From Candidatus Dormiibacter inghamiae (GTDB taxonomy: Bacteria; Chloroflexota; Dormibacteria; Dormibacterales; Dormibacteraceae), in the NCBI GenBank assembly GCA_016464825.1, contig JAEKNQ010000020.1, forward strand, positions 1 through 58,324: 58,324 nt of DNA, written 5' to 3'. Shown one piece after another: positions 42,715 through 51,719 of this stretch. The position numbers were made by a program, and so were the translations under genes. Numbering within the stretch: the stretch's first letter is position 1; the number at the start of each line of letters is the position of its first letter. The notes under the pieces were generated by a model that saw nothing but the letters and a program-made list of their open reading frames with translations, did not search any database and was not told where the DNA came from.

Positions 42715-43336
42715 TCTCGAAGCAGCGCTGATCACCCGTGTCGTCGCCAGCGAAGATCACCGCCTCCGGCCTGTGCGCATCGATCTCCTCGCGGAGTGCC
42801 AGTCCCTTTTCAGCGCGGGCGGGCATCACCTCGATCACCAGCCGTCCCCGACGCCAGCGCAGGAGCGCGGGATCAGCCAAGCGGCGCACCAGGTCCTGCA
42901 GGTGCTCTCCCGCGGCCGGCGCCGCGCGGTGATGAACGCTCAGCGAGGCCGGCTTCCGGTCAAGCCGGCAGCCTGGGGGCAGTTCGGGCCAGAGAGCTTG
43001 CTCCAAGCGGCTCAGGGCCTCCAGCTCAGCCGCGTTTGGCTCGGCCAGTCCGTAGTCGCCGCGGAGGCTAAGTCCCGGCACCGGCAGGAAGCGCCTCAGG
43101 TCCCCGTTGGAGCGGCCGCTCAGGATCACGACCCGGCCCAGCCGCTGGGTCAATCGGCCTAGGGCGCTGAGCGATTCGGCCCACGGCAGAGCCTCAGCAG
43201 GATCGGAAACGATGTCGGCCAGGGTTCCGTCGTAGTCTGAAACGAGCAACAGTCGCTGGGCTGAGACTCCGGCTAGGGCGGACAGCAGGACGGTTTCGGC
43301 CGGGCCTGTCTCCGCTCGATCGTCTGGTTGCGCCAC
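42533..43336 (-). CDS. otsB: trehalose-6-phosphate phosphatase
   Basis: About 267 residues, HAD superfamily. Motif I is LVSDYDGTLADI, motif II VVILSGRSNGDL, then LRGDYGLAEPNAAE, HHRAAP, the Lys-containing PARAEKGLAL and motif IV FAGDDTGDQRCFE. It removes phosphate from trehalose-6-phosphate. It is convergent with the synthase gene, with a 182-base overlap of coding frames. GTG 43336 is used; ATG 43369 would overlap the divergent PBP start codon. The shared or abutting 5' ends mean the PBP promoter lies inside this gene's leader. Confidence 0.87.
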   Translation of the reverse strand: MAQPDDRAETGPAETVLLSALAGVSAQRLLLVSDYDGTLADIVSDPAEALPWAESLSALGRLTQRLGRVVILSGRSNGDLRRFLPVPGLSLRGDYGLAEPNAAELEALSRLEQALWPELPPGCRLDRKPASLSVHHRAAPAAGEHLQDLVRRLADPALLRWRRGRLVIEVMPARAEKGLALREEIDAHRPEAVIFAGDDTGDQRCFEITSGLSLPHLAVGIRSPEAPEELFQACDLVLERPADWGRLLARLALWAEEPGPGDRAAGG

Positions 43337-43361
43337 TTGAAACCGCTGACAAGGATAGAAA

Positions 43362-45689
43362 ATGAGCATCGCCGGCACTGAGAGCTGGCGCGCGTGGTAC
43401 GACCGCCACGAAGCGCGCCTGCGCGAGCGGCTTCTCGGCTCGCCTGCTGCCACCAGCGTGCTGACCACCGCACGCCGAGTCGGTGATGCCTTCGGCTACG
43501 AGCTGCGCCAGTCGCAGCGGGCAGTGCCGAGACGGGAGCCTCTCACCGACAGCCGGGGCCGCAGACTCCGGGCGAGTGCCGCCCAGGGCGGCGCGGTGGC
43601 CGCCTGGAATCAGCTCACGAATCCGGTGCTGCGCCCCTTTGAGACGGAGACGATCGCCTCGCCGCTGATCAAGCTGGCCATCGTCCTCATGGCGGCGGTG
43701 GTCGGCTTCATGAGCGGGTCGATGACGTTCATCAACTTCGCCTCCAGCCTGCCCGACGTTCACGGCATCACCACCCAGGCGCTGCCCGAGGACACGATCA
43801 TCTATGCGGCCGATGGCACCCAGCTCGCTGACATCCACGAGCCGGGCTCCCAGCGCTACTACCAGACACTGCCGGCCATGGGCAGCCTCCTACCCAACGC
43901 AACTGTGGCCATCGAGGACGCCAACTACTACCAGGAGCAGGGCATAGACCCCACGGGCATCGCTCGGGCAGCCTGGATCGACTGGCGCCAGCATGGCGTG
44001 GTGCAGGGCGCCTCCACCATCACGCAGCAGCTGGTCAAGCTGAGGCTGACCGGCAACGAGCCGTCGATCGAGAGGAAGGCCAAGGAAGCAGTGCTGGCGG
44101 TCCAGCTGGACCACAGCTATTCCAAGCAGCAGATCCTGGAGCTGTACCTGAACACCATCCACTACAGCAATAACGCTCTGGGCGCGGCGGCGGCGGCCAA
44201 GCTGTACTTCCACAAGGAGACGAAGGACCTGGACCTGGCCCAGGCCTCGATGCTGGCGGGGATTCCCCAGAACCCGAACGTCAACGACCCCTTCAGGAAC
44301 TGGGAGCAGGCGAAGTTCAGGCAGAGCCAGGTGCTGGATGCGATGGTCCGCAACAACCTGACCACGCGCGACGCCGCGGACCAGGCCTACAACGAGGATC
44401 TGACGCCGCCGAACCACATGTTCAGACCCACGGCGATGGTGCAGGGTCCGCCCGGCTTCACCAGCTGGGTGATCGGCCAGCTGATCCAGAGGTACGGCCG
44501 CGCCGCCACTTACGACGGGGGCCTGCGGGTGACGACGACCCTCAACCGAGCGCTGCAGGGTCAAGCGGAGCAGATTTCACTGGACAACGTGAACGCAAAC
44601 CGCGACAAGAACATGACAGCCGGCGCCATGGCAGCCGTTGATCCCCGTTCGGGTGCCGTCGTGGCAATGGTGGGCGCCGCCGACCCGAACGGTCCCGGCC
44701 ATGAGTACAACATGGCGGTCGTCCCCCGCAATCCGGGGTCATCGATGAAGATCTGGACCTACACAGCTGCCATCGAGAGCCAGAAGTTCAGCGTCACCAC
44801 CCCAATCGCCGACACGGCGTTGACAGTGAAGGTGCCGGGTGGGGAGGACTACAAGCCGGAGAACTACGACCACCGCTCCCACGGCACCTGTGCGCTGCAG
44901 ATGTGCATGGGCAACTCACTGAACGTTCCGGCGGTGAAGGTGGAACTCAGTGTGGGACTGGACAAGGTTGTCGACGTGGCGCGGCGAGCCGGTGCTGCCC
45001 CCGGTTACCCGCGGTCAGATGGAACGTATGACTACAAGGCGCCTGCCGACTCCTACCCGATAAGCACCACGCTGGGTGGGGCGTCAGAAACCGTTCTCTC
45101 ACAGGCGAACGGCGCGGCCACCATCGCAGCCATGGGTGTCTTCCATCCGGCCTACGGCATCCAGACCGTGACGACGGCCGAGGGCAAGGCTGTCTTTCAG
45201 GCTGATCCGGCCAAGGACGCAAAGCAGGTGATCGATCCCCGAGTTGCGTTCATAGTGGCGACGATGATGTCTGACGACAACAACCGGGTACCCATCTTCC
45301 CGCGCGGAGTCCTCACCCTGCCCGACCGCCGCATCGCTGCCAAGACCGGGACCACTGAGACTTGGAAGGACGCCTGGACTGTCGGTTACGCGCCGAGCCT
45401 GGCGACCGCTTTCTGGTTCGGAAATACGAATTCCACTGTCATGCAGCAGGGCTTCGACGCCATCTTTGCCGCGGCGCCCGCCTTCCACAAATTCATGGCG
45501 GCCGGCCTTGACACGCTGAATGCGCCCAAGGACGAGTGGTACGGGCCGCCTCCTGGCTTGGACCAGCAGGGCGGTATCTACCTGATGCCCGGCACGAAAC
45601 CGGGCATGACTCCACCCGCGCTGCCGGCCTGGGCGATCAGCTCCGGCACTCCGACCCCCAAGCCGACCCCGAAGAAACCGGGCGGCTGA
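43362..45689 (+). CDS. class A penicillin-binding protein
   Basis: A 775-residue bifunctional peptidoglycan synthase. One membrane anchor at about 103-127, cytoplasmic tail before it. Glycosyltransferase domain: E185 in VAIEDANYYQEQGIDP and QGASTITQQLVKLRL; the usual EDxxFxxHxG here has Tyr and Gln. Transpeptidase domain: S460-S-M-K463, S519-L-N521 and K661-T-G. The C-terminus is a Pro-rich external tail (TPKPTPKKPGG). The cytoplasmic N-terminus of 100 residues is rich in Arg, which may bind partners. ATG 43362 is preceded by AAGGA. It is transcribed alone. Confidence 0.9.
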   Translation: MSIAGTESWRAWYDRHEARLRERLLGSPAATSVLTTARRVGDAFGYELRQSQRAVPRREPLTDSRGRRLRASAAQGGAVAAWNQLTNPVLRPFETETIASPLIKLAIVLMAAVVGFMSGSMTFINFASSLPDVHGITTQALPEDTIIYAADGTQLADIHEPGSQRYYQTLPAMGSLLPNATVAIEDANYYQEQGIDPTGIARAAWIDWRQHGVVQGASTITQQLVKLRLTGNEPSIERKAKEAVLAVQLDHSYSKQQILELYLNTIHYSNNALGAAAAAKLYFHKETKDLDLAQASMLAGIPQNPNVNDPFRNWEQAKFRQSQVLDAMVRNNLTTRDAADQAYNEDLTPPNHMFRPTAMVQGPPGFTSWVIGQLIQRYGRAATYDGGLRVTTTLNRALQGQAEQISLDNVNANRDKNMTAGAMAAVDPRSGAVVAMVGAADPNGPGHEYNMAVVPRNPGSSMKIWTYTAAIESQKFSVTTPIADTALTVKVPGGEDYKPENYDHRSHGTCALQMCMGNSLNVPAVKVELSVGLDKVVDVARRAGAAPGYPRSDGTYDYKAPADSYPISTTLGGASETVLSQANGAATIAAMGVFHPAYGIQTVTTAEGKAVFQADPAKDAKQVIDPRVAFIVATMMSDDNNRVPIFPRGVLTLPDRRIAAKTGTTETWKDAWTVGYAPSLATAFWFGNTNSTVMQQGFDAIFAAAPAFHKFMAAGLDTLNAPKDEWYGPPPGLDQQGGIYLMPGTKPGMTPPALPAWAISSGTPTPKPTPKKPGG

Positions 45690-46083
45690 TCCCTCTGCCT
45701 GACACCTCAGGTCAGGCTATGTCAGAGCCGGTGGCTGGATGCGGCAGAACGGCGGCCGGCTGAGTGGGGAGCCGGCCCGGGGTGGAACGGCTTTCGCGAG
45801 GCCATCCCCGATTCCCGCCAACCCCCTGCCCACGGCGGGTGTGGTCAGTCAAGCCCCTCGCTTCGCACAGATCCTTGAGCTAGATCACCGTGCTCGCACT
45901 GATGGACGAACATGCCCGGCTGTTGCGTCTCCTACGGTCACCAGGCGAGCGGCCTAAACACTGGGTGTGATACAGTCAGACTCGACTAACTGCCGGAAGG
46001 CGCAAGCCAAAGTACGCGGGATTGGTCGAATGATTAACCGCGGAAAGGCGTCAAGCCCAGCGTCTTCTGAGGGGGGACTTGAA
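45690..46083. other. leader region of the surface-protein gene
   Basis: About 390 bases with no supported gene. Just before the surface-protein gene there is GTGTGATACAGTC (45965-45977), a possible extended -10 box (TGTGATACAGT), with no clear -35. CGCGG at 46016-46020 and CCGCG at 46037-46042 could pair across 17-20 bases. GAGGGGGG at 46069-46076 is the likely ribosome site of the next gene. No known riboswitch core was recognised. Confidence 0.4.
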
Positions 46084-48621
46084 TTGACTGAGATGATCTT
46101 GAGAACGCGGCGCCGATTGCTGTTCGCGGTTGTGGCTGCCCTCACAGTGGGCGGGGTGCTGGTCGGAGGCGCTTCCACGGCGCTGGCAGGTGTCCTTCTC
46201 GGTGTCGCTCCAACGTTCCCCGCAGCGATCACGGTCGGCGACGTCGGGCAGCCAGCATCCCTCCACATCAGATACGACCCAACTGTTCCCGATACGGGTA
46301 AGCAATTCACACTCGACACGATCACGCTGGTCCCAAGTTGCGGCTCGCTGAGCGTGACCTTCCCCGGCAATTGCCCGGCCGGATCTTACGACCCGGGCGT
46401 GTTTCAGCTAAGCACAACCGGCGTCGGCGCCGCCGGCACCACATGCGCGGGCATACCTTTTACGATCACCGTGAGCGACGCGGCTCAGGGCAAGTACACG
46501 TTCGTCCCGGCCTCGGCGGTCATTCTCGGTGCTGCGACCGGCTTCACTTGCGACATCAATTTCACCTTTGACGTGCTCAAGAGGCCCACGATTGACGTCG
46601 ACCCCAGCACTCCGGGCATGCAAACCGGACAGATCGGTTTCGTCAATGGAGCTACCATCAGCGTTCCGCCCTTGACGGCAACCGCCCAGGGCACGGCCAT
46701 AGTCACCATCAAGAGCACGGTGGGGATCGCGACCCAGGTCGCGCCGACTGCGATCACCATCCCTGCCTCCTTCCAGGACACGGCAACGCTGACTCCGGCC
46801 ACTGGCGTGCCGGCGCCCACGGGGACGGTGACGTTCAACGTGTACGGCCCCAATAACGCGACGTGTACCGGGACGCCAGTGTTCATCCCCTCGACCAACA
46901 CCGTCACCGGCGGCACGGCGCTCTCGGACCCGTTCACGCCGACCGTGGCCGGCACTTATCGGGTGATCGCCACCTACAGCGGCGATGCCAACTACGCCGC
47001 CTCAGCGTCGGCCTGCAATGCTCCAGGTGAAGCCGTGGCGGTCACTGCGCCGCCGCCGACGATCGGCGTGACCAAGTCCGCGAACCCGTCGAGCCGGATC
47101 GAGCCGGGCGGAACCTTCACCTTCACCGCGCAGGTGACCAACCCGAGCACAACCACCCCTGTCACCATCAACAGCCTGATCGACAACGTCTATGGTGACC
47201 TGGCCACCAGGCCAGGCAGCACCTGCGGAGCGCTTATCGGCGTCACCCTGGCACCGGGGGCGAGCAGCGCTACCTGCACGTTCACCGGAACGTTCACCGG
47301 CACCGCTGGAGCCTCCCAGACGGACACCATCACGGTTACTGGTTCAAACGCTGGCCTCCCCCCGGTCACCGCCACGGCGCAGGCCACGGTGACCATCACG
47401 ACGGCCCCGCCGCAGATAGCTGTCACCAAGGTGGCGAGCCCGTTGACCCAGGTCGAGCCAGGTGGGACCTTCACCTTCACGGCGCAGGTCTCCAACCCCA
47501 GCACGCTGCAACCGGTCACGATCACCGGTCTCACCGACAACATCTACGGCAACCTGGCGACCAGACCGGGTAGCACCTGCGGAGCGCTGATTGGCGTCAC
47601 CCTCGCACCGGGGGCGAGCAGCGCCCCCTGCACGTTCACCGGACCGTTCACGGGCAGGGCGGGGGCCTCTCAGACCGACACCATCACAGTGACCGGTACG
47701 AACCTGGGCACCACCGTCACCGCCACCGCGCAGGCCACCGTGACCCTCACACCGGCAGCGCCGGAGATAGCTGTCACGAAGGTGGCGAGCCCGTTGACCC
47801 AGGTCGAGCCAGGTGGGACCTTCACCTACACCGCGCAGGTGTCGAACCCGAGCACGCTTGAACCGGTCACGATCACCAGCCTGGTCGACAACATCTACGG
47901 TGATCTGGCGACGAGGCCGGGTAGCACCTGCGGAGCGCTGATCGGCGTCACCCTGGCACCGGGGGCGAGCAGCGCCCCCTGCACGTTCACCGGACCGTTC
48001 ACGGGCAGGGCCGGGGACTCTCAGACCGACACCATCACAGTGACTGGCACGAACCTTGGCACCACTGTCACCGCCACCGCGGAGGCCACAGTGGCCCTCA
48101 CCCCGGCCCCCGCGCAGATAGCTGTCACCAAGGTCGCGAGCCCGCCGACCCAGGTCGAGCCGGGCGGAAACTTCACCTTCACCGCCACGGTGTCCAACCC
48201 GAGCCCGTTTCAACCGGTCACTATCACTCGCCTGACCGACAACGTCTACGGCGACCTGGCAACGAGGCCGGGTAGCACCTGTGGGGTTCTGATCGGTATC
48301 ACCCTGACACCAGGGGCGAGCGTCCAATGCTCCTTCACCGGAGGGTTCACCGGCAAGGCTGGGGACGCTCAGACCGACACCATCACCGTTGACGGCACGA
48401 ACCTCGGCGCCACGGTCACCGCTACCGCGGATGCCACCGTGACCCTCACAGCGGCGCCCGCGCCGCCGCCTACGTTGCCCCCGACCGGCGGCGGCCCGGT
48501 GACCCCGCCGGCGCAAAGCCCCTCCCTCATTGCGGCGGCGGTGGCCGGGACGGCACTGGTCCAGCTCCTCGTCGGCCTGGCTTGGCTGCTGGGATTCCGT
48601 CGGTCTCGCCGGACCTCCTAG
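46084..48621 (+). CDS. LPxTG-anchored surface protein with four tandem Ig-like repeats
   Basis: An 845-residue secreted protein. The start is TTG 46084, seven bases after GAGGGGGG; the signal peptide (RTRRRLLFAVVAALTVGG, cleavage near STALAG) follows. N-terminal beta-rich region with paired Cys, an Ig-like domain ending TYRVIATYSGDANYAAS, then four copies of about 117 residues, each with GGTFTFTAQVSNPST, DLATRPGSTCGALIG and a second Cys (PCTFTG) for a disulfide. The C-terminus has LPPTGGGP at 798-805, a hydrophobic helix and FRRSRRTS: a sortase signal for covalent wall attachment. No sortase gene is in the window. Ligand unknown; adhesion or wall structure is likely. Confidence 0.88.
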   Translation: MTEMILRTRRRLLFAVVAALTVGGVLVGGASTALAGVLLGVAPTFPAAITVGDVGQPASLHIRYDPTVPDTGKQFTLDTITLVPSCGSLSVTFPGNCPAGSYDPGVFQLSTTGVGAAGTTCAGIPFTITVSDAAQGKYTFVPASAVILGAATGFTCDINFTFDVLKRPTIDVDPSTPGMQTGQIGFVNGATISVPPLTATAQGTAIVTIKSTVGIATQVAPTAITIPASFQDTATLTPATGVPAPTGTVTFNVYGPNNATCTGTPVFIPSTNTVTGGTALSDPFTPTVAGTYRVIATYSGDANYAASASACNAPGEAVAVTAPPPTIGVTKSANPSSRIEPGGTFTFTAQVTNPSTTTPVTINSLIDNVYGDLATRPGSTCGALIGVTLAPGASSATCTFTGTFTGTAGASQTDTITVTGSNAGLPPVTATAQATVTITTAPPQIAVTKVASPLTQVEPGGTFTFTAQVSNPSTLQPVTITGLTDNIYGNLATRPGSTCGALIGVTLAPGASSAPCTFTGPFTGRAGASQTDTITVTGTNLGTTVTATAQATVTLTPAAPEIAVTKVASPLTQVEPGGTFTYTAQVSNPSTLEPVTITSLVDNIYGDLATRPGSTCGALIGVTLAPGASSAPCTFTGPFTGRAGDSQTDTITVTGTNLGTTVTATAEATVALTPAPAQIAVTKVASPPTQVEPGGNFTFTATVSNPSPFQPVTITRLTDNVYGDLATRPGSTCGVLIGITLTPGASVQCSFTGGFTGKAGDAQTDTITVDGTNLGATVTATADATVTLTAAPAPPPTLPPTGGGPVTPPAQSPSLIAAAVAGTALVQLLVGLAWLLGFRRSRRTS
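47062..48462 (+). repeat. four tandem copies of a 351-354-base coding repeat
   Basis: Units begin at about 47062, 47416, 47767 and 48118. Copies two and three are almost identical at DNA level over long stretches (for example GCGAGCCCGTTGACCCAGGT in both), while one and four are more diverged. This points to recent duplication or gene conversion among the middle copies, and to possible copy-number variation between strains. Confidence 0.88.
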
Positions 48622-49005
48622 CCCCGGCCCGGGGGGGCCGACCGATCCGGTGACCGGCCGGCCCCACTCAACCGAACTTAGACGAGAGGGAGTTGAGATG
48701 GCGTGAAATCGCGGGGCCCTGGGTGCTTCGTGCCGCAATTCGGATCAGCATCACCTGGACAGGATTCAGCCCCCAGGCCGAGGCGCTGGGCGCCCGCGAC
48801 GATGAGGCTAGGACCGCCCATCAAGGCTCAGACAACCGCTCTCGCCAGCGAATCGGCCGAATTACGCAAACCGGACGCTTAGCCCGAACTCGGCCTCACC
48901 GGTCGTCTTTCCCGAGGGGACGGCGCGCCGCCAGCCACTCTGACAAACCCTACGGGTAGCATTAGCCGTAGTCGAAGTCGCACTGCGCACGACCCCTGTC
49001 GAGCG
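48622..49005. other. intergenic region with hairpin after the surface-protein gene
   Basis: No supported gene. GGGGCCG (48634-48640) pairs with CGGCCCC (48659-48665), with an inner ACCG/CGGT pairing in the loop; this could terminate surface-protein transcription, although there is no T-run. From 48690 to 49005 an 88-codon plus frame is open, but it has no start support, domain or codon pattern and is left out. Confidence 0.5.
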
Positions 49006-49401
49006 GTGGCTTCAAACAAGGGAATGCAAAAGAACCGGATGGAGACCACAGACCGGCCCGGCAATTCCCCACGGGCGGCTGTCGATGCCACCAACATCCA
49101 CCTGGACAAGCCGATCTACACCTTGAGCGTCGCCTCTGAGATCCTGGAGACCCATCCCCGAACTCTGATGATGTACGAGCATCTCGGCATGGTCCAACCC
49201 AAGCGAACGGTTACCAATCGCCGCCGCTACTCCCAACGAGACCTGATGAAGCTGCAGGCCATTCAGACGCTTACCCGCAAGCACGGGGTGAACCTGGCCG
49301 GCGTTCGTTACGTGCTGGCGCTGCTGAAGAAGCTGGAGACCAATGGCATCCAGCCGCCCGACGGCCTGAAAGAGATCGACGTCAGCCTCCTTGACGTTTA
49401 G
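49006..49401 (+). CDS. MerR-family regulator, HspR-like
   Basis: A 131-residue DNA-binding protein. The winged-helix MerR domain runs from YTLSVASEILETHPRTLMMYE through EHLGMVQPKRTVTNRRRYSQ to the helix with GVNLAGVRYVLALLKKLE, a match to HspR repressors, which control dnaK, hsp20 and clpB operons in actinobacteria. The first 35 residues are a polar extension, so the start may be ATG 49024 or 49039 in place of GTG 49006. The MerR effector region is very short. It is not next to dnaK here, and no HAIR operator was seen nearby, so the target is inferred only. Confidence 0.82.
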   Translation: MASNKGMQKNRMETTDRPGNSPRAAVDATNIHLDKPIYTLSVASEILETHPRTLMMYEHLGMVQPKRTVTNRRRYSQRDLMKLQAIQTLTRKHGVNLAGVRYVLALLKKLETNGIQPPDGLKEIDVSLLDV

Positions 49402-49437
49402 CTTGCTGAGCCCGGAGCCGCTCTGGGCGATTCCGCT

Positions 49438-50562
49438 ATGAACGCCGGCCGGAGGCGCACAGCCGTGGCGGCGGTGACAGGTGTCGTCGTAGCGGCAGTC
49501 CTTGGCGAGCTGGTTCGACCGCGTTCAGGGCGGACCGAGATGCTGGATTGGTCGGAAATCGAAGCGCTCGGTCTGCGCAAGCTGAAGGGCAGCGACCTGG
49601 ACGCGACGGCCTTGGATCGGGTGGAAGCGCAGTACGCGGCGCTCGCTTCCCGCCTCGAGGGTCCGCTGCTCCACTACCTGGGCGGCCTCCCGCCGGGAAC
49701 GCAGCTGCCGCACTTCCAGGCGCTCGATCGCCCGGCCTGGCTGCGCCTCAATCTGGCAGTGCTTCGCCGGGCCCTGGAACCGCTCCAGAGCTCGCTCTCG
49801 CTGCAGCGCTCCCACCTCAACGACCTGGGCCAGTACGGCATCAATCGCTACACAGCCGGCATACTCGCCTTCCTCGCCAAGCGCGTACTGGGCCAGTTCG
49901 ATCCCCAGCTGTTGGGCCGCGAACCAGTGCAGCCGGCGCTGTACCTGGTCGAGACCAACATCGCTGCCTTCGAGCGCAAGGAAGACCTCCCCGGAGAGGA
50001 GTTGCGCAGCTGGATCATCCTCCACGAGCTCACTCACGCGTGGCAGTTCGCCGCCAATCCCTGGCTGGCGAGGCACCTGAACGCGGAGCTGGAGAGTGTA
50101 CTCATGATGGCGGCCGACCGTCAGGTCGGCTGGCAGCGACTCCGGGCCCTGACAGTGGGCCTGCCGCGGCAGTGGGAGGCCATCCGCCGCTTACAGGCGA
50201 TCATGACACTGGCCGAGGGTCACGGCAACCTGGTCATGAACGAGCTGGGCAGGCGCCTTCTACCCAGCTTCGAGCGCCTGGAGAAGGCCCACGCCAAACG
50301 CTCGCGGGAGCGGAGCGCGCTGGAGCAGCTGTTCTGGCGCATCACTGGCCTGGAGCTGAAGCTGCGTCAGTACGAAGTGGGTGAGGCCTTCTGCCGGCAG
50401 GTCGTCGAGCGCCACGGCGTGGCCGCCCTGAACCAGGCCTGGCAGCGTCCCGAGACGATGCCGCGACCGGATGAGTTCAAAGATCCCGAGCGCTGGTACC
50501 GGCGGGTGGTGGGCGGTCGCGCCCTGCCGGCCGGCCAGGCAGCCCGTCCGGTCAGTCCCTGA
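49438..50562 (+). CDS. DUF2342 zincin-like metallopeptidase
   Basis: A 374-residue protein of the actinobacterial DUF2342 group (zincin type 2, one branch associated with F420 genes). The zinc site is H196-E-L-T-H200 in ILHELTHAWQF, with a likely third ligand Glu about 25 residues on (NAELESVLMM). The N-terminus has a hydrophobic stretch (VAAVTGVVVAAVLGEL) that may be a signal anchor. Helical in most of its length. Catalysis has not been shown for most members. It is convergent with the next gene, overlapping it by 11 bases. Confidence 0.85.
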   Translation: MNAGRRRTAVAAVTGVVVAAVLGELVRPRSGRTEMLDWSEIEALGLRKLKGSDLDATALDRVEAQYAALASRLEGPLLHYLGGLPPGTQLPHFQALDRPAWLRLNLAVLRRALEPLQSSLSLQRSHLNDLGQYGINRYTAGILAFLAKRVLGQFDPQLLGREPVQPALYLVETNIAAFERKEDLPGEELRSWIILHELTHAWQFAANPWLARHLNAELESVLMMAADRQVGWQRLRALTVGLPRQWEAIRRLQAIMTLAEGHGNLVMNELGRRLLPSFERLEKAHAKRSRERSALEQLFWRITGLELKLRQYEVGEAFCRQVVERHGVAALNQAWQRPETMPRPDEFKDPERWYRRVVGGRALPAGQAARPVSP

Positions 50563-51004
50563 GCTCTTCTTCGGCAGTCTCGGCGCTGATTGGCAGCACC
50601 GCCACCGGCAGCTCGGAGATGTCAAAGTAGCGGACAGATTTGTTGAGACGCTTGGCGATGCCAATCTGAACCTTCACTCCCAGCGATAACCGCCCGAACA
50701 CCCACACCTCGTCGCTCCTGGCGAGCAGGTTGTTCATGGCTTCACGTACAGCCGCTTTGGGCACCGTGTGGAGCAGGTAGTAGTCGAAGAGCATGAAGGG
50801 GCTGAGCGGCACCAGCCCTGAATCGAGGATGAATTTCTGCACGTGGTGGCGCCAGAAGAAGTTGCGGTTCGACATCGCGGCATAAACGAGCTTCTTCGGG
50901 TGCCGCAGAGTCTCCTCCGCCTGGTCCAAAGCGCTGGGCTTGGGCGTGGGGGCGAAAATCCGATCCAGGATGTCATCGGCGGCCTTGGCTGAGACGGCTT
51001 CCAT
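50552..51004 (-). CDS. nucleoside 2-deoxyribosyltransferase-like Rossmann protein
   Basis: A 150-residue protein. The core reads KLVYAAMSN, a helix to FILDSGLVPLSPFMLFDYYL, then VREAMNNLLARSDEVWVFGRL and GVKVQIGIAKRLNKSVRYFD; this is the layout of the DUF4406/DUF7768 branch of the 2-deoxyribosyltransferase-like fold, which binds nucleotides. The catalytic Glu typical of true deoxyribosyltransferases is not obvious. It is near a hypoxanthine phosphoribosyltransferase gene, but a link is speculative. It is convergent with the DUF2342 gene. Confidence 0.72.
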   Translation of the reverse strand: MEAVSAKAADDILDRIFAPTPKPSALDQAEETLRHPKKLVYAAMSNRNFFWRHHVQKFILDSGLVPLSPFMLFDYYLLHTVPKAAVREAMNNLLARSDEVWVFGRLSLGVKVQIGIAKRLNKSVRYFDISELPVAVLPISAETAEEELRD

Positions 51005-51034
51005 ATTGGCGACTTATCCTAGTGTCCCGCGCCA

Positions 51035-51705
51035 CTAGCCGCCAGGGGGCCGGCGCCGACTAGGCGCGCGCGACCGGATAAACTCCTCCAGCTCCTGTTC
51101 GAGCTGGTGATGCTGGCGATCGGGTAGATAGGACAGCACCCTGGCGTGTTCCAGGAATTCGAGGTAAGCAGACTGCGTGTCCAGCTCCGGCCGGAACTTG
51201 AGCAGGCACGTTGCCCGCGAGGTGCTGAGCACGCGTCCGTGGCGCGGCAGGCTCAGGAGCTGATCACTGAGCGTGATGCCGGCCAGGCGCAGCACTGTGG
51301 CGGTCAGGCCGGTGGCCAGCGGCGGCAGTAGCGGAGCATGCAGCTTGCCTGCGCCGTCGAGCAGTTCGGAAAGGGGAACGGCGGTTGGGGGAGCAGCCCG
51401 CGAGGAGGTTCATGCTGCCTATCACGTTCGTCTCATGGGCCGCCCTGGGGTCTCGGTTGAAGGAGTCGACAGTGGTGGCAGTGTGCACGACCGTATCAAT
51501 GCCGACCGCCCGTACGAGCTCGCCGATCACCGAATGGCGGATGTCCAGCCGGAGGAACTCACCCCCTGCCGAAGTCGTAGCTCGGCTCCTCGGGTCGATG
51601 CCGATGACCTCCGCCACGTCTGGGCTGCTCGCTCAGGCGCTGGGCCAGCCGGCCGCCCCACCAGCGCGCAACGCCAGTGACCAGAATCCGACGTCGCCTC
51701 GGCAT
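51035..51705 (-). pseudogene. NAD-dependent epimerase/dehydratase, decayed by frameshift and internal deletion
   Basis: Three segments of one SDR/epimerase family protein lie in order. From ATG 51705: RRRRILVTGVARWWGGRLAQ (NAD-binding loop with an unusual Arg). Then in another frame: VAEVIGIDPRSRATTSAG-like text, RLDIRHSVIGELVRAVGI, VVHTATTVDS and HETNVIGSMNLLAGC, ending near 51390. Then directly, in a third frame, the C-terminal part: VPLSELLDGAG, PPLATGLTATVLRLAGI, LKFRPELDTQSAYLEFLEHA. About 150 residues of the middle (including the catalytic Tyr-Lys region) are missing. The family is typically about 330 residues, so this is a real remnant, not just a sequencing slip. Confidence 0.8.
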
Positions 51706-51719
51706 GCTGGTGGACAGTA

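Noticed and set aside
45967..46083. c-di-GMP (GEMM) riboswitch in the surface-protein leader
   Set aside because: GGCGCAAGCCA resembles part of the aptamer, but the other conserved boxes and pairings are absent.
47062..48462. CRISPR-like array
   Set aside because: The repeats are 350-base protein-coding units, not short repeats with spacers.
48693..48959. 88-residue plus-strand ORF
   Set aside because: No ribosome site, no domain, low-complexity Arg/Ser-rich text.
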